Both the position numbers and the translations under genes were made by a program. A model generated the notes under the pieces. The model was not told the DNA's origin, ran no database searches, and was given only the letters and a program-made list of their open reading frames with translations. Of a stretch of DNA of 8,427 nucleotides, positions 1-5,856 are shown in pieces. Numbering within the stretch: the stretch's first letter is position 1; each line of letters begins with the position of its first letter. Origin of the DNA: Chlorobium sp. (GTDB lineage: Bacteria > Bacteroidota > Chlorobiia > Chlorobiales > Chlorobiaceae); NCBI GenBank assembly GCA_028278005.1, contig JANQFD010000111.1, forward strand, positions 1 to 8,427. The letters are read 5' to 3'.

Positions 1-680
1 TCCCTGAAATCAATTTTGCCCCCCCTCTCATTGAAAGCTCTCATCCCGGCAATCCATACGGCGGTTCCCAACGCACCGCATGCACCGCCGCACAAGCCGA
101 TCCCACCTGCCAATCCCGATGCCATGACCACATGGATGTCGGACGCACCCATTTTTCTTGCCAGCATCGCCGAACAGCTTGCCGGTGCGGTTGACGTTGC
201 AGCATGCTTGTCGGAAAAAGCTGCGTTTATCTCATGAAAGGCTACCGGAGCATATCTTGTAGCCATGCGAATGCAGCCTATGGTACCGCCTCTCAAAAGG
301 AAATAGCTGATCATCTGCATATCTGTGGATGTGTTATCCACACCGGTTATGTCGATGCAATTGACAGCGTTGTTTTGAGCACGAAAAGACTCAAAAAGCC
401 TTTTCGCTGCAGCTATCGCCCTGGCTTCGGCTTGTAAACCCGGACCGAAAAGCCTATACGCCTCAGCCCCGGCAACAATGGCTGCCCCCCAGATCATACC
501 ACACTGGAAACCACGTTGCAATATGCCGCCGGCGAGCGGCATTGCCGCACGTTCTTCGAGGGTCATCGGGTGATCAAATGCATGGCTCAGAACGTGAAAA
601 AGCGTATCAGAGCATGCCCTCCCACTAAGAAATGCGCCTGCGGTTCCCAGCGACGATATCTTTTTCTGTGCTTTGGCCAT
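1..680 (-). CDS. C_GCAxxG_C_C-type Cys-rich protein, partial (3' end beyond left edge)
   Basis: The frame is open from an ATG at 680 to the left edge, giving 226 visible residues and no stop. A strong Shine-Dalgarno (AGAGGAGG, 685-692) sits 4 nt before the ATG. The first half has the Cys spacing of the C_GCAxxG_C_C redox-active family: C23, a Gly-rich stretch ending in QCG at 59-61, C108 in an NCIDITGVD segment, and C136. A second copy of the N-terminal half appears to start at C169. It repeats LAGGI (49-53 and 190-194), with a Cys-Gly eight residues after the last Gly of LAGG in both copies (C60, C201), followed by a similar Ala/Gly-rich helix. There is no signal peptide; the Ala/Gly-rich helices could pack in a membrane or in a soluble bundle. 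Family members are thought to be redox or metal-binding, with no settled function, so none is assigned here. The family call is from pattern recognition. The gene is separated from the Nudix gene by 369 nt and probably has its own promoter. Confidence 0.75.
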   Translation of the reverse strand, partial: MAKAQKKISSLGTAGAFLSGRACSDTLFHVLSHAFDHPMTLEERAAMPLAGGILQRGFQCGMIWGAAIVAGAEAYRLFGPGLQAEARAIAAAKRLFESFRAQNNAVNCIDITGVDNTSTDMQMISYFLLRGGTIGCIRMATRYAPVAFHEINAAFSDKHAATSTAPASCSAMLARKMGASDIHVVMASGLAGGIGLCGGACGALGTAVWIAGMRAFNERGGKIDFR

Positions 681-1049
681 CTGGCCTCCTCTTTTTTTCA
701 AACTGCGTGAATCAGTTCTTGTAAGCCCGCTCAACCTGTTTACTTTTGTCCCGCCCTTATGCTTCCCACGCTGCGCCTTGGCACACTGCACGAAAACCGG
801 AACAGCAGAGCAGAAAACTGTAATTTCGCCATCAATGCTGAAATATTCAAGTAAATTCCGACACCCGGATCAACAGCATACTACCAATGCCGTCTAAAAA
901 AAGGTTCACCGGAAGGAAAAGGGCAAAAGGGCCTTTACCCTGAAGAAGGGCCGAGCAGACACAATGCTTTGTTCGAAAGAAGCAAAACGGGCAATCGGCA
1001 GGACAGCTATAAGCCCGGATAGAACGTTGACCTGATGCAATACCAGCAG
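681..1049. other. 369-nt intergenic region, no gene seen
   Basis: This region lies between the Nudix stop and the C_GCAxxG_C_C start. Neither strand holds a convincing coding frame. A weak minus-strand hairpin (CGGGC at 1013-1017 pairing with GCCCG at 988-992, 20-nt loop, then GTTTTGCTTC) lies about 35 nt after the Nudix stop and could be a poor terminator. A purine-rich patch at 896-950 has repeated AAGGGC/GGGCC motifs and a run of seven A. A 5-bp inverted repeat, AACTG/CAGTT (701-717), lies just upstream of the next gene's ribosome binding site. No clear -35/-10 pair was identified. Confidence 0.5.
685..692 (-). promoter_or_regulatory. Strong ribosome binding site of the C_GCAxxG_C_C gene
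   Basis: The minus strand reads AGAGGAGG, followed by CCAG and then the ATG at 680. This near-perfect anti-Shine-Dalgarno match fixes the start of a gene whose 3' end lies outside the window. Confidence 0.7.
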
Positions 1050-1658
1050 CTAATCCGAATAGGCTCCCCCAGTGTTCTCTCGATAATGATTCATACCGTC
1101 AATAATATCAACAGCCAAAACCCGATCTTCCGATAATGGGGGCAAGTCATCTACATCGAAAAAATCAATGCTGGATATTTCAAGGTTATCGCGCGGCTCG
1201 CCTCCTGTCACTTCTGCTGTATAAAATAATTTATATAGGCTAACCGGATACTTTGGCGTGTAAGGATGGCGATCCCGGTCTTTAATTGCATAAAGAGAAA
1301 CTATTTTTATTGTAAATCCGGATTCTTCCAGGACCTCTCGAACGATACCTTCCTTTGGCGATTCATTTTGATCAGCCCATCCACCGGGCAATGTCCATTT
1401 TCCGTTTGAACGCTCTTTCACCAAAAGAACACGGCTGTCTTTAATCACACATGCACGCAGATCTACCTTAGGGGTAGCGTAACCTTTTTCCGGGACGAAA
1501 AACCTTTCTATTTCCTCAACATTTGAAGTACTGACTTTCGAGTAGAGCAGATTGCTTATTGCAATAAGCCGCTCATACCTTTCCTGATCATACGGATCTC
1601 TGGTATAGTATATACCTGTTTGAGCAATTGCCCTGATCTCCTTGATCAATTCATGCAT
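1050..1658 (-). CDS. Nudix hydrolase with NUDIX_N_2 N-terminal domain
   Basis: This 202-residue protein is expected to hydrolyse a nucleoside diphosphate linked to another moiety; ADP-ribose or a related nucleotide sugar is plausible. Residues 1-55 match the helical N-terminal extension of Nudix proteins (NUDIX_N_2; segments EIRAIAQTG and RDPYDQERYERL). The Nudix box is complete at G93-x5-E99-x7-R107-E108-VL-E111-E112-S-G114-F115, so the metal-binding and catalytic glutamates are present. The preceding WTLPGGW (88-94) is also typical. The protein should be cytosolic because no signal or membrane segment is seen. The ATG at 1658 follows the sppA stop by 27 nt on the same strand, which suggests cotranscription with sppA. 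Its own ribosome binding site is weak (GAGA, 4 nt before the ATG). The substrate cannot be read from the sequence. The gene looks somewhat AT-richer than sppA by eye. Confidence 0.9.
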   Translation of the reverse strand: MHELIKEIRAIAQTGIYYTRDPYDQERYERLIAISNLLYSKVSTSNVEEIERFFVPEKGYATPKVDLRACVIKDSRVLLVKERSNGKWTLPGGWADQNESPKEGIVREVLEESGFTIKIVSLYAIKDRDRHPYTPKYPVSLYKLFYTAEVTGGEPRDNLEISSIDFFDVDDLPPLSEDRVLAVDIIDGMNHYRENTGGAYSD

Positions 1659-1685
1659 TTTTCTCTGCTGTTTTTCAGAGTCGGC

Positions 1686-3476
1686 TCAGTCTATGCGCAT
1701 CTCATAAGGCAGCATGGTCATCCTGTACATCCCGCCCGGATTCCGCTCCAGTTGCATGAGCAGGTCGAGGGTTCGCATCGAACGCTCTGCGATACCGCCT
1801 TCGGGCAGCTTCCTGCCGGTGAGGAGCGACGATATTCCGGGGCCGCCGGAGAGAAAGTACTCCATCAACCCCTGAGGTTCAGGATAAAATTTCAACCCGG
1901 GAACAACCGCGGAATCAATTCCAGCCATGGACTGAGCCGCACGAAACGCGTCCTGCAAACCCCCGATCCGGTCAACCAGCCCTTTTTTTACGGCAAGCTC
2001 GCCCAGCCAGACTCTTCCACCGGCTACAGCCCGAACTTCTTCAGGCTTCATGTTCCTCGACCTGGCCACCTTTCCGATAAAATCTTCGTATATCCATCCG
2101 GTTGTCTCCATGAACTTGGCCATCCCTGCTTCATCGAGCGGCTTGAAAACCGTGAAAGCATCGGCATTGTTTCCCCTGGTGAGCACTTCTCGTTTCAAAC
2201 CTATCTTCTCCTGCAGTCTGCTTATCTCCGGCTTAAGCGCATACACACCGATAGAGCCGGTGACGGTAAGCGGTTCGGCAAAAATGCTGTCCGCTGGAAG
2301 CGCTATCATGTAGCCGCCTGAAGCTGCGACACCTGACATCGATGCAACAACGGGCTTTTTCACCCTCGCCGAATCAAGTATCTGGAACATGTTCGCGGAA
2401 GCGAGCGCATCGCCTCCCGGGCTGTCTATGCGAAGCACGATCGCCTTGACGCTCTCATCCTGGAGCGCAGCCTCGACCGAGTTTCTGAGGGTCTCCTCAT
2501 CAAATCCCTGTTCCGTCCCTGCTGTCATGTCCGCGGTCGATCTGACAATCGGACCAGAGGCCGTGATAACGGCAATTTGCTCTTTCTTTGCGGCCTTGTG
2601 CGATATGGGAACAGCTGCTTTGTAGCGCAAACCGCTGATCAGTACGTCATCTTCTTCATTGAAACCGGCTGTCTTTTCAAATGACTTCCTGACTCTTTCC
2701 TGATACTCCCAGTGTCCGCTGATTTCATCAATCACATTCAGCTTTTTGGCCTCATCTGCCGAAACCACCGTTTTTTCATTGATAATGCTTTCGTAGGTTT
2801 GAAGCGGTATCCCCCTCTTTTTTGTCACATAACCGGTATAGGTATCATAGACGCCATCCAGCGTCATCTCGATCCTCTCCCTGAGTTCCGGACTTGCGCC
2901 AAGACGAGTAAAGGGTTCTACAGCACTTTTCCATTTCGACCATTGAGCCGCCTGGAACGTTATACCGAGCTTTTCGAGCGTTCCGGTGTAGAAAAGCAGT
3001 TCTGCGCGCAATCCGTCGAGCAGAAGGAAATTTCTCCGTTCCCCAATGACCGTATCGCAGGCGGCAGCCAGCCAGACATCCTGATCTCCTGCATTGCGCA
3101 GAAAAGCATGCACCGGCTTGCCTTTCTTTCTTGTCCGCTCGATGGCACGCTGAATCTGCTGGATTTTCGCCGACCCGGTTCGAACAGCATTCATATCAAG
3201 CAAAATATATCTCACCCGCTCATCCTCTCCCGCCCTGTCAAGCAGGAGAACAATGTCCTGAAGCGACAGCTCTTTCGATGCAGGCTCAAATGGCAGAGAA
3301 AAGCCTCTTTCCACACGTTCACTGATATTCCCGGAAAGATCTATTTTCAGTACAAACTCCTCAGGCAACGCCTTTTGAGCCGTAAAGAAACGGTACACAC
3401 CTACCACCAGAACCATGAAAACAAGCAGTACGACGATGCAACCTATTTTTCCCGCCCCTATCTTCTTTTTTGCCAT
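1686..3476 (-). CDS. sppA: Signal peptide peptidase SppA, 67-kDa type
   Basis: SppA is a membrane-anchored serine protease (family S49) that cuts signal peptides left in the membrane after secretion. At 596 residues this is the long, two-domain form found in Gram-negative bacteria. A short Lys-rich start is followed by one membrane segment (about 11-31), with the rest outside the cytoplasmic membrane. In the N-terminal domain the WKSAVEPF motif places the general-base lysine at K183, matching the E. coli KSAVEPF motif. In the C-terminal domain, LRIDSPGGDA (348-357) and AASGGYMIA (384-392) place the nucleophile at S386, followed by TGSIGVY (406-412). Both halves of the Ser/Lys dyad are therefore present and the enzyme looks active. 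The ATG at 3476 (MAKKKIG) gives a proper membrane anchor, although no strong Shine-Dalgarno is visible before it. The Nudix gene follows 27 nt after the stop; dppF lies 177 nt upstream on the same strand. Confidence 0.96.
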   Translation of the reverse strand: MAKKKIGAGKIGCIVVLLVFMVLVVGVYRFFTAQKALPEEFVLKIDLSGNISERVERGFSLPFEPASKELSLQDIVLLLDRAGEDERVRYILLDMNAVRTGSAKIQQIQRAIERTRKKGKPVHAFLRNAGDQDVWLAAACDTVIGERRNFLLLDGLRAELLFYTGTLEKLGITFQAAQWSKWKSAVEPFTRLGASPELRERIEMTLDGVYDTYTGYVTKKRGIPLQTYESIINEKTVVSADEAKKLNVIDEISGHWEYQERVRKSFEKTAGFNEEDDVLISGLRYKAAVPISHKAAKKEQIAVITASGPIVRSTADMTAGTEQGFDEETLRNSVEAALQDESVKAIVLRIDSPGGDALASANMFQILDSARVKKPVVASMSGVAASGGYMIALPADSIFAEPLTVTGSIGVYALKPEISRLQEKIGLKREVLTRGNNADAFTVFKPLDEAGMAKFMETTGWIYEDFIGKVARSRNMKPEEVRAVAGGRVWLGELAVKKGLVDRIGGLQDAFRAAQSMAGIDSAVVPGLKFYPEPQGLMEYFLSGGPGISSLLTGRKLPEGGIAERSMRTLDLLMQLERNPGGMYRMTMLPYEMRID

Positions 3477-3528
3477 GTGATTACGTTTTCGTTTAATTCT
3501 TGCTCAGCAACGCTTTTTCTCTCAGTAC

Positions 3529-3588
3529 TTTCGGGATCGATAACGGTATCTGATTATTATTTAAACAAATACTCACTGAATCCCGAAA
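3529..3588. repeat. 9-bp inverted repeat spanning the sppA leader
   Basis: TTTCGGGAT (3529-3537) and ATCCCGAAA (3580-3588) are perfect reverse complements with a 42-nt AT-rich spacer. The right arm leads straight into a second CGATCCCGAC palindrome. The arms lie about 50-110 nt before the sppA start, so they could belong to the sppA leader or promoter or to a degraded repeat. There is no T-tract at the expected place, so a terminator is not favoured. Confidence 0.45.
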
Positions 3589-3593
3589 CCCGA

Positions 3594-3652
3594 TCCCGAC
3601 TTGTCGGGACCAACAAAGCTATCGAATCGCGCCACAGGTTTTTCAAGGCACC
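3594..3652 (-). repeat. Degraded copy of the dispersed palindromic repeat found upstream of rsmI
   Basis: The core 3594-3630, read on the minus strand, matches 7251-7287 on the plus strand at 31 of 37 positions without gaps. It ends in the perfect palindrome TCCCGACTTGTCGGGA (3594-3609). Similarity continues more weakly outward to 3652, where minus-strand GGTGCCTT corresponds to GGTACCTC at the outer end of the other copy. The outer end lies 1 nt after the dppF stop codon (3654-3656). No opposite end was found, so this copy is truncated or decayed. Confidence 0.65.
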
Positions 3653-3653
3653 T

Positions 3654-4613
3654 TCATTCATAGAGCAAACAGCTCACCATATGACCACTCCCCTCGCACA
3701 GCGGTTTCAGCAAGGGTTCAACCGAACGGCACCTGTCCATCGCCTCCGGACAACGGGGATGAAAAGAGCAGCCCTTAGGCATATCCATCGGGCCGGGCAG
3801 ATCACCCTTGAGAATTATCCTCTCCTTCTTGGTGTCAAGCTCCGGTAACGGGATGGCCGACATCAGCGCTTTGGTGTAAGGATGCTTCGGGTGGTTGTAC
3901 AGTTCATCCGCATCGGCTATCTCAACGATTTTCCCAAGGTACATGACCGCAACACGATCGGATATATGTTCCACAACGGAAAGGTCATGGGCAATGAACA
4001 GGTAGGTCAGCCCGAATTCATGCTGCAGGTCTTTCAGGAGGTTGATGATCTGCGACTGAATGGAAACATCAAGTGCGGAGACCGGCTCGTCGCAGATAAT
4101 AACCCTGGGATTTACCGCAAGCGCCCTTGCTATTCCGATCCTCTGCCGCTGTCCACCGGAAAACTCGTGAGGATAGCGGTTGAAATAATCACTGCTCAAA
4201 CCGACAACATCAAGCAGCTCGTAAATCTTCTTTTTCGCATCCTGACGGGACACGACCTTGTGCACAGCCAGAACTTCGTTGAGCATCTGACCGATCGTCA
4301 TTCTCGGATTGAGAGAACTGAAAGGATCCTGGAAGATCATCTGCATTTCACTGCGCAGGCTCCGGAAATCCCTGTTTTTTATTGTATCGATCGGTTCACC
4401 GTCATACCAGATACTACCTTTGACCGGAACTGGCGTAAGCCGAAGCAACGCTCTCCCGAGGGTCGTCTTGCCGCATCCCGACTCCCCTACAAGACCGAGC
4501 GTCTCTCCTTTTTTTATATCAAATGAAACCCCGTTAACGGCCCTCACTACGGTTTTTCTTCCGCCTTTTCTGGATGAAAAAGCAACCTCGAGGTCGCGCA
4601 CTTTCAAGAGCAT
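3654..4613 (-). CDS. Peptide/nickel ABC transporter ATP-binding protein, OppF/DppF type
   Basis: This is the cytosolic ATPase subunit that drives an oligopeptide, dipeptide or nickel importer. From the ATG at 4613 it has 319 residues. It carries Walker A GESGCGKTT (43-51), the Q-loop region FQDPFSSLNPRMT (94-106), signature FSGGQRQR (151-158), Walker B VIICDEP (171-177) and H-loop H209. The C-terminal oligopeptide-transporter extension (HPYTKALMSAIP, 244-255) carries C282, C288, C295 and C306, the Cys set typical of OppD/OppF tails. The chosen ATG gives the usual MLLKVRDLEV start and has AGGGG (4624-4628) 10 nt upstream. Longer starts at ATG 4643 or TTG 4649 cannot be excluded but have weaker ribosome binding sites. 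No permease, binding-protein or OppD-type partner gene is in the window, so the transporter is probably assembled from distant genes. Substrate is unknown. Confidence 0.93.
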   Translation of the reverse strand: MLLKVRDLEVAFSSRKGGRKTVVRAVNGVSFDIKKGETLGLVGESGCGKTTLGRALLRLTPVPVKGSIWYDGEPIDTIKNRDFRSLRSEMQMIFQDPFSSLNPRMTIGQMLNEVLAVHKVVSRQDAKKKIYELLDVVGLSSDYFNRYPHEFSGGQRQRIGIARALAVNPRVIICDEPVSALDVSIQSQIINLLKDLQHEFGLTYLFIAHDLSVVEHISDRVAVMYLGKIVEIADADELYNHPKHPYTKALMSAIPLPELDTKKERIILKGDLPGPMDMPKGCSFHPRCPEAMDRCRSVEPLLKPLCEGSGHMVSCLLYE

Positions 4614-4729
4614 ACCGTTCCGACCCCTGTTGTTTCCGTTCATTTCCAAGCGATGTAACTCTATATTCTCTCAAAATACAATCCGCCTCAAAAACGTCCC
4701 TGCATCCTAACAGGTTAATATACAAGACT

Positions 4730-4754
4730 TTCCAGGCCGAATAACATCCTGGAA
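4730..4754 (-). terminator. Possible hairpin between the 2TM gene and dppF
   Basis: TTCCAGG (4730-4736) and CCTGGAA (4748-4754) form a perfect 7-bp stem with an 11-nt loop. It lies about 75 nt after the 2TM stop and about 120-140 nt before dppF. There is no U-tract after the stem, so intrinsic termination is doubtful; it may be a leader structure of dppF. A 10-nt palindrome, TCAGGCCTGA, lies next to it at 4760-4769. Confidence 0.25.
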
Positions 4755-4826
4755 TGCTTTCAGGCCTGATTCGCTCTGCCTGTTCTTCCTTCTCTTTTCC
4801 AGAACCTTCGTTGCAAACGACAACGG

Positions 4827-5105
4827 TTAACGCTTCCTCGAGGCTTCTTTCTTCATTTCCTTTTCGATCATCTTCTCCGTCACACCCGATCCTCCCGAGA
4901 AAACAAAAACCACCATACCATGAAAAAACAAACCGATTCCCCAGCCAAGCAGCGGCCAGGTAGACCAGTTGTAACCGGGCGAAGCCGAGATGTCGATAAT
5001 GACAAGCGCTGCATTGACAACGAGGTACACTGCAAGATGGATATAAAATCCCAACTTTGCCTCGACTCTTTTCTTCGCCCGCTGATAAGCCTCCTGATTT
5101 TCCAT
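4827..5105 (-). CDS. 2TM-domain protein
   Basis: This 92-residue protein matches the 2TM domain family in both layout and wording. A charged N-terminal helix (AKKRVEAKLGF, about 10-20) is followed by a first hydrophobic helix (about 21-40), a short turn with SPGYNW (42-47), a second helix with WPLLGWGIGLFFHG (50-63), and a basic C-terminal tail. Both ends are predicted to be cytosolic. In other bacteria this domain occurs alone or fused to histidine kinases and LytTR regulators, but no such partner is adjacent, and no biochemical role can be assigned. The ATG at 5105 has GGGA about 8 nt upstream. A perfect TATAAT lies 52 nt before the start, so it may be transcribed independently of the SRPBCC gene, which ends 80 nt upstream. 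Confidence 0.88.
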   Translation of the reverse strand: MENQEAYQRAKKRVEAKLGFYIHLAVYLVVNAALVIIDISASPGYNWSTWPLLGWGIGLFFHGMVVFVFSGGSGVTEKMIEKEMKKEASRKR

Positions 5106-5156
5106 GAGTTTTTTCCCAACGTGTTTATTATTAAGCGTTTACTGCACGCCTGTTTA

Positions 5157-5162
5157 ATTATA
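5157..5162 (-). promoter_or_regulatory. Candidate -10 box (TATAAT) for the 2TM gene
   Basis: The minus strand reads TATAAT in the 80-nt gap between the SRPBCC stop and the 2TM start. The hexamer 17 nt upstream (CCAAAA) is a poor -35 match, so this rests on the perfect -10 and its placement alone. Confidence 0.3.
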
Positions 5163-5185
5163 ACGTATTCAGAAAATATTTTGGT

Positions 5186-5770
5186 TCATCTATACATGGC
5201 CAAAACAACCATACGATTCAGCCCTATACGTATCTTATCCATTACAGACAGCTCCGGTTCTGACAGCACTCTTTCCTGCAGCCCGGCAAAAGTCAGCATC
5301 TTACCGGCTTCGCAATAATGTTGTAACATGGTCTTGACTAAAGACAGCATTACTGTGATTTTCTTTTCCATATTTTTTCCAGAATAACCGCCTCCCTTAC
5401 CATTAACTGCATTATAGGTGAAATCCAGGGTTCCTGTAGTTCCTCCCCTGCCATCGTCTTGTAGTTCGATTTTATAGAGTGATGATGATTTTTTATTGTC
5501 AAGCCTGAAATGAAGTTTGTAGTCACCTGAATCGTAAACAATCGCTGTCCAGGTGGTTTTTCCCCAAAAGCTGTTTAGCAGGAACGGCGCCGATGACATT
5601 TCACTAAAAATTGTTCCAAATTCCACCCTGTCATTTGGACAATGAATCAGGTGACATTTCCAACCCGGTATCCATCTATACTCTTCCACCGGACAGCAAA
5701 GTGGAAAAACTCTCTCAACCGGTGCCTTGACATGGACAGGTAATACTATGTTCGCTTTATCTTTCGGCAT
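5186..5770 (-). CDS. SRPBCC-fold (START/polyketide cyclase-like) protein of unknown ligand
   Basis: This 194-residue protein, with no signal peptide and no membrane segment, resembles the SRPBCC ligand-binding superfamily. The first strand and helix read VHVKAPVERVFPLCCPVEE (12-30), followed by the W-x-x-G-W pattern WIPGWKCHLI (33-42) and an E-F-G-T-I-F turn (50-55), typical of this group of hydrophobic-pocket proteins. The middle (70-120) is strand-rich. The long C-terminal helix expected of the fold falls at about 135-170. Cysteines C25 and C26 lie near the predicted pocket entrance. The fold binds lipids, polyketides or other apolar ligands in known members, but no catalytic residue set is recognisable, so no reaction is proposed. 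The ATG at 5770 has GGACTGAG upstream, with GGA about 8 nt from the start. The gene lies 86 nt after the TauE/SafE stop on the same strand. It looks somewhat AT-richer than its neighbours by eye. Confidence 0.75.
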   Translation of the reverse strand: MPKDKANIVLPVHVKAPVERVFPLCCPVEEYRWIPGWKCHLIHCPNDRVEFGTIFSEMSSAPFLLNSFWGKTTWTAIVYDSGDYKLHFRLDNKKSSSLYKIELQDDGRGGTTGTLDFTYNAVNGKGGGYSGKNMEKKITVMLSLVKTMLQHYCEAGKMLTFAGLQERVLSEPELSVMDKIRIGLNRMVVLAMYR

Positions 5771-5856
5771 AACTCAGTCCATGAAATCATCTGTTAAGGG
5801 CGCCTCTTTTTATTGTCTTGTCATGAGCCGCTCAAGTGTTTCATCGAGCGATGCCT

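Noticed and set aside
16..897. Several short plus-strand open frames at the left edge
   Set aside because: Those within 16-680 are antisense to the continuous C_GCAxxG_C_C frame, which has a strong ribosome binding site and motif structure. The one at 673-897 has no family features.
887..943. A plus-strand 18-codon basic peptide starting MPSKKRFTGRKRAKG
   Set aside because: There is no ribosome binding site or homologue that I recognise. The basic composition follows from the purine-rich patch.
988..1017. Hairpin after the Nudix gene as an intrinsic terminator
   Set aside because: It has only a 5-bp stem, a 20-nt loop and an interrupted T-tract; too weak to list as a separate feature.
1620..2321. 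A 233-codon open frame on the plus strand opposite sppA
   Set aside because: It covers the conserved C-terminal domain of sppA in antisense and shows no family features.
2712..3848. A 378-codon open frame on the plus strand
   Set aside because: It lies antisense to sppA and the end of dppF, both with complete catalytic motifs. Its translation is rich in Arg, His, Phe and Ser without any recognisable domain, as expected of a shadow frame.
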